Part shown: in pieces, positions 28,667 through 38,646 of the stretch
Numbering within the stretch: the first letter of the stretch is position 1
Layout: each line of letters begins with the position of its first letter
Assembly (NCBI RefSeq): GCF_009900765.1
Contig: NZ_JAAABL010000006.1
Location: forward strand, 62,001 to 126,000
DNA from: Rhodovarius lipocyclicus
GTDB taxonomy: Bacteria > Pseudomonadota > Alphaproteobacteria > Acetobacterales > Acetobacteraceae
Direction: 5' to 3'
Length of the DNA: 64,000 bases
The notes under the pieces: model-generated
Told to the model about the DNA's origin: nothing
The model's database searches: none
The model's input: only the letters and a program-made list of their open reading frames with translations
Translations under genes and position numbers: made by a program

Positions 28667-29278
28667 GTGAAAACTTTCACCACCCTGACAGGCGTCGCGG
28701 CCCCCCTGCCGATGGCCAATGTCGATACCGACAAGATCATCGCCGCGCGCTTCCTCAAGACCATCAAGCGCTCGGGCCTGGGCAAGAACCTGTTCGCGGA
28801 CATGCGCTACAAGGCGGATGGGTCCGAGAACCCGGATTTCGTGCTGAACCAGGAGCCCTACCGCCACGCCGAGATCCTCATCGCCTATGAGAATTTCGGC
28901 TGCGGTTCCTCGCGTGAGCACGCGCCCTGGGCACTGCTGGATTTCGGCATCCGCTGCGTGATCGCGCCGGATTTCGCCGACATCTTCCACAACAACAGCT
29001 TCAAGAACGGCATCCTGCCCATCAAGCTGCCGCGCGAGATCTGCGAGCAGCTGATGGCGGACGCGAAGATGGGCGCCAACGCACGCATCTCCATCGACCT
29101 GGAGCGCCAGGTGGTGGTGCGCCCGAACGGCGAGGAAATCCCGTTCGATGTGGACCCCTTCCGCAAGCACTGCCTGCTGAACGGCCTCGACGATATCGGC
29201 CAGACCCTGCAGCACGCCCCCGCCATCGACGACTACGAAGCCCAGCGCCGCGCGGCGGCTCCCTGGCTGTTCGCCTGA
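28667..29278 (+). CDS. leuD: 3-isopropylmalate dehydratase, small subunit
   Basis: A 203-residue swivelling-domain subunit that completes the LeuCD active site ([15 protein letters not shown] near 78-92; [17 protein letters not shown] near 17-33). The start is GTG 28667 with TTGGAGG at 28654-28660. The 66 bases before it belong to the AT-rich insert, yet the ribosome-binding site is intact. The next gene, leuB, starts 15 bases downstream. Confidence 0.96.
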   Translation: MKTFTTLTGVAAPLPMANVDTDKIIAARFLKTIKRSGLGKNLFADMRYKADGSENPDFVLNQEPYRHAEILIAYENFGCGSSREHAPWALLDFGIRCVIAPDFADIFHNNSFKNGILPIKLPREICEQLMADAKMGANARISIDLERQVVVRPNGEEIPFDVDPFRKHCLLNGLDDIGQTLQHAPAIDDYEAQRRAAAPWLFA

Positions 29279-29293
29279 GACGAAGGAAACTCC

Positions 29294-30406
<1,113 letters not shown>

Positions 30407-30432
30407 ATTTTTCGGAACTGCCGTGTATTCAA

Positions 30433-30461
30433 GGGGTTCCGGCGTGCCGGAGCCCCTTTTT
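30433..30461 (+). terminator. Rho-independent terminator after leuB
   Basis: A 10-base-pair stem (GGGGTTCCGG / CCGGAGCCCC, one G-U pair) with loop CGTG is followed by TTTTT, 26 bases after the leuB stop. Confidence 0.9.
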
Positions 30462-30586
30462 CATATCGGGGATTCGGGCAACCTCCCCCGCCGCATGGGG
30501 CCCCTGCAAAAAACCCAACGCATTTTCCGGCGGGGGGTGGGTTGCGCCCGACCGCAACCTCAGCCAAATAGGCGCCACATTGGTTG

Positions 30587-30663
30587 GCACCCGTAGCTCA
30601 GCTGGATAGAGCACCAGACTACGAATCTGGGGGTCAGGAGTTCGAATCTCTTCGGGTGCGCCA
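30587..30663 (+). tRNA. tRNA-Arg (ACG)
   Basis: Cloverleaf: acceptor GCACCCG / CGGGTGC, D arm TAGCTCAGCTGGATAGAGC, anticodon stem CCAGA/TCTGG with loop CTACGAA (anticodon ACG, normally edited to ICG), and T loop GTTCGAATC. CCA is encoded at 30661-30663. No integrated element follows the 3' end. Confidence 0.96.
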
Positions 30664-30689
30664 ATCTCCCCTTTCCTGATGACACCGCG

Positions 30690-32282
30690 TCACGCCGGGT
30701 GTTTTCTCCCGTGCAGGGCGCCCAGCCGCGCCAGCAATTCGGCCGGCACCTGCGCGGTGATGCGCGCAGCACCCGCATAGATCTGGCCGGTATTGCCATC
30801 CAGCGTCAGCAGCGCCCCCTGGGGCAGCACCTGCCCCGCGATGTCGATCTCGCCGCGCGCCTCGTCGATGCTCATCGTCTCGCAGCCCACCAGGCACACC
30901 TTGCCCAATTGCCGCGCCACCACCGCGGCGTGGGAGGTGCGGGCGCCATGCCGCGTCAGCAGGCCGTCGGCCAGTTCCAGGGCGGCGATGTCGCGCGTTT
31001 CCGCGTCGCGGCGCACCAGGATCACGCTGACATGGGCCGCCTTGCGCTCCCGCACCCGCGCCTCGTCGAAGGCGATCTCGCCGCAGACCACGCCGCTGGC
31101 CGCCGAGGCCGCCACCGCCACCGGCGCCAGCGCCGCGCCGTCCTCGGCGGCGATGACATGCTGGGTCAGCGCCCGCTCATCCAGCCCCTTGGTCCGGGCG
31201 CGGGCCGTCTTTTTGTCGATCAGCCCTTCCGCCAGCAGGTCCAGCGCGATGCGGGCGGCGGCCAGGGGGGTGCGCTTGCCGTTGCGCGTCTGCAGCAGGA
31301 ACAGCACGCCTTCCTGCACGGTGAACTCGAAATCCTGCATGTCGGCGAAATGGCGCTCCAGCACCGCGGTGGCCTGGACCAGTTCATTCCAGACCCCCGG
31401 CGCCACGGCCGACAATTCCTCATGCCCCTGGGCGCTGCGCCGGCCGCTGACGACATCCTCGCCCTGGGCGTTGAACAGGAAATCCACCCAGGGCTTGGGC
31501 TCGCCGGTGCTGGGGTTGCGCGTGAAGCCCACGCCCGCGCCCGACAGCCCGCCCGCATTGCCGAACACCATGCGCTGCACCGTCACGGCGGTGCCCATAC
31601 TGTCCGCCAGCCCGTGCATGTGGCGATAGGCCTGGGCCTTCCCGCTGCTCCAGGATTGGAAGACGGCCGCGATCGCCTCGCCCAGCTGCTGTTCGGCGCT
31701 TTGCGGAAAGGGCCGGCCGGCCTCGCGCGCGAAGGTGTCCAGGTGGCGGCGGGCCAGGGCGCGCAGGCTGGCGAAATCCAGCTCGCGCTCATCCCCGCCC
31801 TGGCGCACCGCCTCCAGATCGGCCTCGAAATGCCGGGCGTCGATGCCCGCCACCACCTCGCCATATCCCGCGATCAGGCGCCGGTAGGCATCCCAGGCCA
31901 GGCGCGGATGGCCGGTCAGCCGCACCAGCCCGGGCACGGTGGCGTCGTTCAGCCCGATGTTCAGCAGCGTCTCCATCATCCCCGGCATGGAGACCGGCGC
32001 GCCGGAGCGGACGGAGAGCAGCAACGGCCGCCTGGGATCGCCGAATGCCAGCCCCGACATCGCCTCCAGCCGCGCCAGCGGCGCGCGCCACAGCTCTGGC
32101 GTCACCGCCCCGGGGTCGGCGCAGAAGCCCGTGCCCAGCACGAAGGCGGGTGGCACGTTCAGCCCCAGCGCCGCCATCCGCGCCAGGTTGTAGGCCTTGA
32201 AGCCCAGCACCGCCGGCGTCATGCCCTCGGGCAGCGCCTCCGCCCCGATGACATGCACCCGGGCCAGATCCTCCCCGCTCAT
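30690..32282 (-). CDS. PPDK-like protein: ATP-grasp plus phosphohistidine domain, no PEP/pyruvate barrel
   Basis: A 530-residue protein related to pyruvate phosphate dikinase. The ATP-grasp half shows GFKAYNLARMAALGLNVPPAF, LLLSVRSGAPVSMPGMMET, GAGVGFTRNPSTGEP and FLLQTRNGKRT. The swivelling phosphohistidine domain shows LLTRHGARTSHAAVVARQLG with the phospho-accepting His451. It ends about 80 residues later, so the roughly 350-residue PEP/pyruvate-binding TIM barrel of true PPDK is absent. ATP-dependent His phosphorylation is expected, but the acceptor is unknown. ATG 32282 overlaps the stop of the upstream PhoU-like gene as ATGA, so the two products probably work together. Confidence 0.85.
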   Translation of the reverse strand: MSGEDLARVHVIGAEALPEGMTPAVLGFKAYNLARMAALGLNVPPAFVLGTGFCADPGAVTPELWRAPLARLEAMSGLAFGDPRRPLLLSVRSGAPVSMPGMMETLLNIGLNDATVPGLVRLTGHPRLAWDAYRRLIAGYGEVVAGIDARHFEADLEAVRQGGDERELDFASLRALARRHLDTFAREAGRPFPQSAEQQLGEAIAAVFQSWSSGKAQAYRHMHGLADSMGTAVTVQRMVFGNAGGLSGAGVGFTRNPSTGEPKPWVDFLFNAQGEDVVSGRRSAQGHEELSAVAPGVWNELVQATAVLERHFADMQDFEFTVQEGVLFLLQTRNGKRTPLAAARIALDLLAEGLIDKKTARARTKGLDERALTQHVIAAEDGAALAPVAVAASAASGVVCGEIAFDEARVRERKAAHVSVILVRRDAETRDIAALELADGLLTRHGARTSHAAVVARQLGKVCLVGCETMSIDEARGEIDIAGQVLPQGALLTLDGNTGQIYAGAARITAQVPAELLARLGALHGRKHPA

Positions 32283-34216
32283 GCCTGCATCCCCATGCGG
32301 CTGAAGGCCAGGTCGCGCATGGCATAGCCGGTGGCCAGCAGGGCGTCGGTCGCCTGTTCCAGCGCCGCCGCGAAATCGGTGCCGAGGCTGAGCGTCGCCG
32401 CGTCATCCACATGGCGCACCAGCAGCCGGCGGATGTCGCGCAGCAGCAGGTCGCATTGCCGCTCGGCGTTCAGCACCCGCCAGCAGACGGCGATGAATTC
32501 CTCATGGTCGGCCGCGTCGCCGCCCTCGCCCAGCATGGCGGCGATGGCCAGGGCCTTCACATGGTCCTGCGTGGCCTCCAGCGTGCGTTCCGCCAGCGCC
32601 TGGATGCCCTGGCGCACCGCGTCGTTCCAGCCCTTGTGATGGCCATCGGCGATCAGGGAGAACAGGAAGGCCGCTTCCTCCAGCGCGTCAGCGATATCGT
32701 CCGCGCGCTCGATCAGCCGGGTGAAGGGCAGCCAGTGCGGGTTGCGCTCGGCCTTCTCGCGGGAGCGCATGACCAGCGTGTCCGCCTGGCGTTCCCAGGC
32801 CTTGGCCCGCTCCGCCAGCTTTTCCGCGGCCTTGGCGTCCCGCTCATGGCCATGGGCCAGGGCGTCGCGGATGCCCTCGGCCATGGCGTGGCAGAAGGCG
32901 GCGTGCTCGCTCAGCAGCGCGAACTCATCCCGATGTCGGCCGATGAAGCGGACCAGCAGCGCGCGCACGGAATCGGCGATGGCCGAGACGGGCTGTTTGC
33001 GCAGCATCGCCTGGGAGCACAGGACCAGCGCCTCAACCAGGAAGTCGCGCGCATGGGCATCACCCAGCACGGTATCCAGCCGGTCGCCGATGCGGAAATA
33101 GTCGCTGCCCACGGCCTCCATCGCGCCGAAGATCAGGGCCTCGCCGCCCGCCTCCAGCCAGCCTATATGGCCGGCCTCGCGCTCCGCGCAGGCGCGCAGC
33201 ACCGCCACCGCGCCGGATTTGCCCACGAGTTGGACCAGCCGCTTGCGCGCCCGGTTCCAGTCGATCAGGAAGACGATGCGTGCGCCCAGCCCCTCCAGCG
33301 CCTGGTCCAGCGCCGCCGCGTCCGCGCAGTCGAAGGTGGCGGTGCCGACGTGATAGGCCGCGTCGGCGTTCAGCCCCGCCGTGCTGCGCGCCTCCACCCC
33401 CGACCAGGCGGCGCCGATCCCAGCCAGCAGCTCCTGGAAGAAGGCGAAGCGCTGGCGGTGCAGGTCCGAATAGGTCAGCGTCAGGCGCAGCCCCTCCACC
33501 TGGGCCACCAGCACATGGGCGTCATTGGTGCCGATGTCGTTCTGGATCAGCAGCCGGCCGCCATCGCCGGTGGCCGCGGTCTCCAGCCCCGGATGGCTGA
33601 ACTTCAGCGCGCGGGTGCGGTTGAGCCCGCGCATGAAGGCCGCCACCAGCGGGCGCTGGGCCTCGGGCAATTGCCAGACATGGGCGCCGTCCAGCACCTC
33701 ATCCGACAATTCCGCCGCCAGCTGGTTCAGCGCCTTGTGCAGGTCCATCACCAGGATGTGGAAGCTGTCATCCTGGCCGCGCTTGCCGCTGGTCAGGGCG
33801 CGCAGCCGCGCCGCGTCCAGCGTGCCCGCATCCAGCCCGCCGAGCCAGGCGCACCAGTGCTCGACCCGGGCCAGCAGTGCCGGCTGCGCGCCATCCTGGA
33901 AGGGCCGGGCCATCAGGCGCAGGTCCTCGGCCAGCTTTTCCGCCAGCTTGCCGAGTTCCGCGATGTGCAGCGTGCCGCCCTCGATGAAGGCCGCGCCCGG
34001 CAGGTCGAGCAGCCAGGGTGCGTCGATCCGGGCGGCGGCGTATTCGCGGCGCAGGTCCAGCGGCAGCGCGCCCGGGCGCTCGGCATGCGCCTGGGCCGCC
34101 TGCAGGATCGTCAGGTAGAATTTCAGCCGGTCATTGGCCGCCAGCGCCACCTTGATCCAGGCCGGGCGCAGCAATTGCATCTGCCCCAAGGAGGCCACGA
34201 TGCTGGTCTTTTCCAT
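32279..34216 (-). CDS. Large protein with C-terminal PhoU/DUF47-like helical domain, unknown
   Basis: A 645-residue soluble protein starting MEKTSIVASLGQMQLLRPAW. The first 430 residues are not recognised; a mixed alpha/beta segment at about 225-330 includes LLIQNDIGTNDAHVLV and LTLTYSDLHRQRFAF. The last 220 residues are helical and resemble the DUF47/PhoU-like family (WERQADTLVMRSREKAERN; LIERADDIADALEEAAFLF), with the paired acidic E-x2-D and D-x2-D residues that bind metal in PhoU proteins. It is translationally coupled to the PPDK-like gene. I infer a phosphate-linked or phosphotransfer partnership. In-frame ATG 34270 would add 18 residues. Confidence 0.8.
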   Translation of the reverse strand: MEKTSIVASLGQMQLLRPAWIKVALAANDRLKFYLTILQAAQAHAERPGALPLDLRREYAAARIDAPWLLDLPGAAFIEGGTLHIAELGKLAEKLAEDLRLMARPFQDGAQPALLARVEHWCAWLGGLDAGTLDAARLRALTSGKRGQDDSFHILVMDLHKALNQLAAELSDEVLDGAHVWQLPEAQRPLVAAFMRGLNRTRALKFSHPGLETAATGDGGRLLIQNDIGTNDAHVLVAQVEGLRLTLTYSDLHRQRFAFFQELLAGIGAAWSGVEARSTAGLNADAAYHVGTATFDCADAAALDQALEGLGARIVFLIDWNRARKRLVQLVGKSGAVAVLRACAEREAGHIGWLEAGGEALIFGAMEAVGSDYFRIGDRLDTVLGDAHARDFLVEALVLCSQAMLRKQPVSAIADSVRALLVRFIGRHRDEFALLSEHAAFCHAMAEGIRDALAHGHERDAKAAEKLAERAKAWERQADTLVMRSREKAERNPHWLPFTRLIERADDIADALEEAAFLFSLIADGHHKGWNDAVRQGIQALAERTLEATQDHVKALAIAAMLGEGGDAADHEEFIAVCWRVLNAERQCDLLLRDIRRLLVRHVDDAATLSLGTDFAAALEQATDALLATGYAMRDLAFSRMGMQA

Positions 34217-34378
34217 ATCCGCTCTCTCATACCGGAGCGCGGCGGGATATGGGCAGGCCGCCCCGTTCATGCCGGGCGACGGGAACCCAACCCGGCCGCG
34301 CCGCGATCATTCGATGGTCATGCCGGGATGCTACGCCGGAACAGGCCCTTGCCTCGTTACGGTATCGTGATTGCTGGC

Positions 34379-34933
34379 TTATGGGCCGGCCTGGGCGCGC
34401 CGCATCGCCAGGCCGATGCCCATCCAGGCCGCCCCGGCCATCACCAGGTCGATCCCCAGGAACAGCCCCAGGATATACAGGCTGGACACCGGCCAGCGCG
34501 CGAGGATCAGCGCGCCCAGCAGCACCGTGATGGCCCCCGACAGCGCCACCCACAGCCAGGGCGTGCCCTGCTTCATGAAGAAGGCCAGCGCGATGCGCAT
34601 GGCGCCCGAGGCCACAAGGATCACCCCCAGGAACAGCGTCAGCGCCGCGGCGGTCAGCAGCGGGTTCCAGAAGGTCATCAGCCCCGCCGCGATGTACAGC
34701 AGCCCCAGCACCACCCACAGCGCGAAGCGGCTCCAGCTTTTCAGCTGGAAGGCGTTCACCACCTCCGCGATGCCGGACAGCACCATCATCACGCCCACCA
34801 CCAGCACGCTGGCCACGGTGGCCGTGGCCATGCTGCCCAGCGCGATGAAGCCGGCCAGCAGATAGACCGCGCCCAATGCGACAACCCAGCCCCATTTGGC
34901 GTGCGGCAGGCCGGGTTGGGTGGTCTCGATCAT
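34379..34933 (-). CDS. HdeD family (DUF308) membrane protein
   Basis: A 184-residue protein with six hydrophobic helices arranged as two or three DUF308 repeats (WVVALGAVYLLAGFIALGS; LWVVLGLLYIAAGLMTFWNP; LWVALSGAITVLLGALILARWP). HdeD of E. coli contributes to acid resistance; the role here is unproved. It is a single gene, with a gap of about 160 bases to the PhoU-like gene downstream on the same strand. Confidence 0.85.
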   Translation of the reverse strand: MIETTQPGLPHAKWGWVVALGAVYLLAGFIALGSMATATVASVLVVGVMMVLSGIAEVVNAFQLKSWSRFALWVVLGLLYIAAGLMTFWNPLLTAAALTLFLGVILVASGAMRIALAFFMKQGTPWLWVALSGAITVLLGALILARWPVSSLYILGLFLGIDLVMAGAAWMGIGLAMRRAQAGP

Positions 34934-35011
34934 GGCGGCGGTCCCTTTGCGTGAAACGGCATGTTAGGCCCGCCGCCGATGCCCGGGTAGTGAAAGATCG
35001 GACAAGCCCGC

Positions 35012-35974
35012 TCAATCGGCCCTGATGCCCACCTGCCGGATCAGCTCTCCCAGCCGGGCGAACTGCTGGACGTTGCGCGCCTGGTATTCCTCCGGGCTGC
35101 CGGGGATGGGCGCCGCCCCCAACTCCTGCATGCGGGAGACATGATCCGCCTTGCCCAGCCCCGCCCGCAGCGCGGCGTTGGCGCGGGCGATCACCTCCGG
35201 CGGGGTGCCGCGCGGGGCGACCAGCCCGAACCAGGCCGTCACCTCATAGCCCGGCAGGGTCTCGGCGATCGCCGGGATCTCCCGCGCGGTCGCCCAGCGC
35301 CCGGCGCTGGTCACGCCAATGGCCACCAGCGCGCCGGAGCGCACATGCGGCAGGATGGAGGGTAAATTGTCCGTGCCGAAATCGATCCGCCCCGGCAGCA
35401 GGTCCGTCATCATCGGCGCGCTGCCGCGATAGGGCACATGGGTGGCCTCGATGCCCGCCATCAGGCGGAACAGCTCGGCCGCCAGATGGGTGGAACCGCC
35501 GATGCTGGTCTCGCCATAGGAAAGCCGGCGGCGCTTGGCCAGTTCGATCAGCCCGGCGGCATCGCGCACGCCCAGGCCCGGATGCGCCGCGATCAGGTTC
35601 GGCACCTCCGCGATCTGGCTGATCGGCAGGAAATCCGTCAGCGGGTCATAGCCGGCATTGCTGTACAGATGCGGGTTGATGGCATTGGTGCCAGGCGAGC
35701 CCAGCAGCAGCGTGTAGCCATCGGGCGGGCTGCGCAGCACGGCCTGCGCCGCGATGTTGGAACCGGCGCCGGGCCGGTTCTCCACCACGCAGGGCTGGCC
35801 CAGCTCCTCCTGCAGGATCTGCGCGGCGATGCGGCCCAGGATGTCCGTGGTGCCGCCGGCCGGGAAACCCACGATGATGCGCACCGGCCGGCTGGGCCAG
35901 GGCGACTGCGCGAGGGTTGGGGTGGACAGCAACGCCGTGGCCAGCACGGCACGGCGGGGGATCGGATGGTTCAT
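35012..35974 (-). CDS. Bug family (TctC-type) periplasmic solute-binding protein
   Basis: A 320-residue protein with a short signal peptide (MNHPIPRRAVLATALLSTPTLAQ, cleavage near 22-23). The Bug fold is shown by PVRIIVGFPAGGTTDILGRI, ENRPGAGSNIAAQAV, PPDGYTLLLG and YGETSIGGSTHLAAELF. These proteins bind carboxylates such as citrate or tricarballylate. No TctA/TctB membrane genes lie nearby, so it is an orphan receptor, as is common in Roseomonas-like and Bordetella-like genomes. Confidence 0.93.
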   Translation of the reverse strand: MNHPIPRRAVLATALLSTPTLAQSPWPSRPVRIIVGFPAGGTTDILGRIAAQILQEELGQPCVVENRPGAGSNIAAQAVLRSPPDGYTLLLGSPGTNAINPHLYSNAGYDPLTDFLPISQIAEVPNLIAAHPGLGVRDAAGLIELAKRRRLSYGETSIGGSTHLAAELFRLMAGIEATHVPYRGSAPMMTDLLPGRIDFGTDNLPSILPHVRSGALVAIGVTSAGRWATAREIPAIAETLPGYEVTAWFGLVAPRGTPPEVIARANAALRAGLGKADHVSRMQELGAAPIPGSPEEYQARNVQQFARLGELIRQVGIRAD

Positions 35975-36032
35975 TATGGCGCCCTCCCGAGGCTTGTTTT
36001 GCCGGGGAGAGTATCAGGCGCTGGATGCGGGG

Positions 36033-36249
36033 GAAGGGGATTGAGGGCGCCGCCCTCAAACTCCCGTTGAGGGGGAAATGACTTTCCCCCTCAAACTCCC
36101 CCATTACTTTCCATCAGTTTTGGGACAGCACCCATTCCGTGAAGTGATTTTCGTAAATAATATCAGTTATATAAAACTATTCGCAGGGGCCTGGGGAGAT
36201 CTTATCTCCCCAGCGGAGGGGGTATGGGGGAGGCAGCGCCTCCCCCATC
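36033..36249. repeat. Palindrome cluster with inverted family C repeat and AT-rich islet
   Basis: This 217-base stretch lies between recG and the Bug gene. It holds TTGAGGGC/GCCCTCAA (36041-36058), the 38-base family C repeat at 36067-36104 (exact inverse of 25436-25473), and a long AT-rich islet at 36105-36187 (TAAATAATATCAGTTATATA). Two further hairpins follow: GGGGAGAT/ATCTCCCC (36193-36212) and GGGGGAGG/CCTCCCCC (36225-36245). The last could serve as a recG terminator but lacks a T-run. Confidence 0.8.
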
Positions 36250-38340
36250 TCATCCCGCCCCCAGCGTCGCCATCGCCGCGTCTTTCCCGAACAGCCCCAG
36301 CAGCAGCCTGGCGGCCACGCCGCGTTCCCCCGCCAGGGCCGGGTCGCGTTCCAGCAGCAGCGCCGCGTCCTGATGCGCCATCGCCACCAGCCGGTCCTGC
36401 GCGCGCCCATCCTCCAGCGCCAGCCTGGCCATGGCGTGGCCGGATTGGCGGGTGCCCAGCGCCTCGCCGGCGCCGCGCAGGCGGAAATCCTCATCCGCGA
36501 TCAGGAAGCCGTCCTCGGTCTCGCGCAGGATGCCCAGGCGGTCGCGGGCGGTGCGGCCGGCGGCCTCGTCGTACAGCAGCATGCAGAAGCTGCGCGCCCT
36601 GCCCCGCCCCACCCGGCCGCGCAGCTGGTGCAGCTGCGCCAGGCCGAAGCGTTCCGCGTGCTCGATCACCATCACCGTGGCCTCAGGCACATCCACCCCC
36701 ACCTCGATGACGGTGGTGGCGACCAGCAGCCGGGCCTCGCCGCGCGCGAAGCGGGCCAGGGCTTCCTCGCGGATCTTCACATCCATCCGGCCATGGGCCA
36801 GGGCGACGGTGTCGCCGAACAGCTCCTTCAGCTCGGCGTAGCGGGTTTCGGCGGCGGCGACCTCCATGGTCTCGCTCTCGGCCACATGCGGGCAGACCCA
36901 GTAGATGCGGGCGCCCTTGTCCATGGCGCGGCCGCAGGCGGCGATCACTTCCTCCAGCTGCGACAGGCCATGCAGGGTGGTGGTGATGGGCTGGCGGCCG
37001 GCGGGTTTCTCGCGGATGCGGCTCACGCTCATCTCGCCCCAATGGGTCAGCAGCAGCGTGCGCGGGATGGGGGTGGCGGTCATCACCAGCAGATCGGCCA
37101 GCGCGCCCTTGCCCGCGAGCGTCAGGCGCTGCTCCACGCCGAAGCGGTGCTGCTCGTCCACCACCGCCAGGGCCAGGTCGCGGAACTCCACCGCCTCCTG
37201 GAACAGGGCGTGGGTGCCGACCACGATCGGGATGGAGCCATCGGCCAGCCCCCGCAGCACCCGCCGCCGCTCCGCCCCGGTGACGGAGCCCGCCAGCAGC
37301 GCCACCTCCACCCCCGCGGCGCCGCACAGGCGCCACAGCGTGCGCAGATGCTGCCGCGCCAGCAGCTCGGTGGGCACCATCAGCGCGGCCTGGGCGCCCG
37401 ATTCCACGGCGCGCAGCATGGCCAGCAGCGCCACCAGCGTCTTGCCCGCGCCCACATCGCCCTGCAGCAGGCGGCGCATGCGGTGGGGGGCGGCCAGGTC
37501 GGCGTCGATCTCGGCCAGCGCCTCCCTCTGCGCCCCGGTCAGCGGGTGGCCGAAGGCGGCCAGCGCCCGGGCGCGCAGGGCGCCGTCGCCGGTGATGGAA
37601 CGCCCCGCCTCGGCCCGCGCGCGGCGGCGCACCAGGGCCAAGGCGAGCTGGTCGGCCAATTGCTCGTCATAGGCCAGGCGCGCCCGGGCCTCCGGCGCCG
37701 GTTCCGCATGGGCCAGGCGCAGGGCATCGGGCATGGGCGGCCAGGCCTCGCGCTTCAGCAGCGCGGGGTCGTGCCATTCTGGCATGGGGGGCACGGCCTC
37801 CAGCACCGCGGCCACGCAGCGCGCCATCTGCGCCCGGTTCAGCCCGGCGGTCAGCGGCCAGACCGGCTCGCGCTCCGGCAGGCCGCCGGGGTCGGCGGCC
37901 ACATCCGGGCTGATGGCGGAATAATCGGCGCCCTCGGGGCGGATTCGGCCGCTGATCCAGCGCGGCTCGCCGCGCGGCAGGCGCTGTTCCACCCAGGGCA
38001 GATGCCCGTTCATGAAGCGCAGCACCAATCGCGCGCCCCCCGATTCGCCGCGCACCTCGACATAGCGCGCCCCCTGGCGGGACCGCGCGGCGCGGTGGCT
38101 CTCGGCGGTGAAGGGCAGCACCGCATCGCGGTCCGGCGGCGCGTCGGCGGGGGATTCCACCCGCTGGCGGCTCGCGAATCGCTCGGGCAGGTGCAGCAGC
38201 AGGTCCCAGATACGGTCCCCGCCCGTGGCTTCCTTCAGCAGCGCCGCGCCGCGCGGGCCGATGCCGCGCAGGCTCGTGAGCGGCGCGTGCAGCGCCTCCC
38301 TGATTTTCCCGGCACCGGAGCTACTGACAGGATGTTCCAC
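36250..38340 (-). CDS. recG: ATP-dependent DNA helicase RecG
   Basis: A 696-residue branch-migration helicase that remodels stalled forks and recombination intermediates. The N-terminal wedge/OB region spans about 20-190. Walker A is GDVGAGKT, motif II DEQHR (VVDEQHRFGVEQR), motif III TATPIPRTL and motif VI QLRGRVGRG. The start is GTG 38340 (MEHPVSSSG). Only 21 bases separate it from the divergent sdhE, so one promoter must overlap the other gene's 5' end. Confidence 0.94.
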   Translation of the reverse strand: MEHPVSSSGAGKIREALHAPLTSLRGIGPRGAALLKEATGGDRIWDLLLHLPERFASRQRVESPADAPPDRDAVLPFTAESHRAARSRQGARYVEVRGESGGARLVLRFMNGHLPWVEQRLPRGEPRWISGRIRPEGADYSAISPDVAADPGGLPEREPVWPLTAGLNRAQMARCVAAVLEAVPPMPEWHDPALLKREAWPPMPDALRLAHAEPAPEARARLAYDEQLADQLALALVRRRARAEAGRSITGDGALRARALAAFGHPLTGAQREALAEIDADLAAPHRMRRLLQGDVGAGKTLVALLAMLRAVESGAQAALMVPTELLARQHLRTLWRLCGAAGVEVALLAGSVTGAERRRVLRGLADGSIPIVVGTHALFQEAVEFRDLALAVVDEQHRFGVEQRLTLAGKGALADLLVMTATPIPRTLLLTHWGEMSVSRIREKPAGRQPITTTLHGLSQLEEVIAACGRAMDKGARIYWVCPHVAESETMEVAAAETRYAELKELFGDTVALAHGRMDVKIREEALARFARGEARLLVATTVIEVGVDVPEATVMVIEHAERFGLAQLHQLRGRVGRGRARSFCMLLYDEAAGRTARDRLGILRETEDGFLIADEDFRLRGAGEALGTRQSGHAMARLALEDGRAQDRLVAMAHQDAALLLERDPALAGERGVAARLLLGLFGKDAAMATLGAG

Positions 38341-38361
38341 GCGCGCCTATATGCCACTGCC

Positions 38362-38646
38362 ATGACGGACCCGACACTCTCCCCCCGCCGCAAGCGTCTT
38401 CTGTTCCGCGCGCACCATCGCGGCACCAAGGAAACGGACCTGCTGGTCGGCGGTTTCGTGGCGCGCCACATCGCCACCTTCTCCGACGCCGAACTGGATG
38501 AGCTGGAGGCGGTGCTGGAATACCAGGACATCGACCTGACCGACTGGCTGACCGGCCGCCGGCCCGTGCCCGGCAGCCACGCCACCCCCATGCTGGGCCG
38601 GCTGCTGGCCGAATGCGGCCTGCCCGGCGTGGGCTCCCGCAGTTGA
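38362..38646 (+). CDS. sdhE: FAD assembly factor SdhE
   Basis: A 94-residue protein of the SdhE/Sdh5 family, which helps attach FAD to succinate dehydrogenase. The conserved RGxxE motif is Arg20-Gly21...Glu24 (HHRGTKETDLLVGGF); YQDIDLTDWL is also typical. It overlaps mfd by four bases. The recG / sdhE-mfd arrangement is common in alphaproteobacteria. Confidence 0.92.
   Translation: MTDPTLSPRRKRLLFRAHHRGTKETDLLVGGFVARHIATFSDAELDELEAVLEYQDIDLTDWLTGRRPVPGSHATPMLGRLLAECGLPGVGSRS

Noticed and set aside
30664-30689. tRNA-Arg 3' end considered as an integration site
   Set aside because: The next gene begins within 30 bases and is not phage- or island-like, and no repeat of the tRNA 3' end was noticed nearby.
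36105-36187. AT-rich islet considered as an attachment site or mobile-element end
   Set aside because: No integrase, tRNA fragment or direct repeat flanks it; kept only as an unexplained islet.
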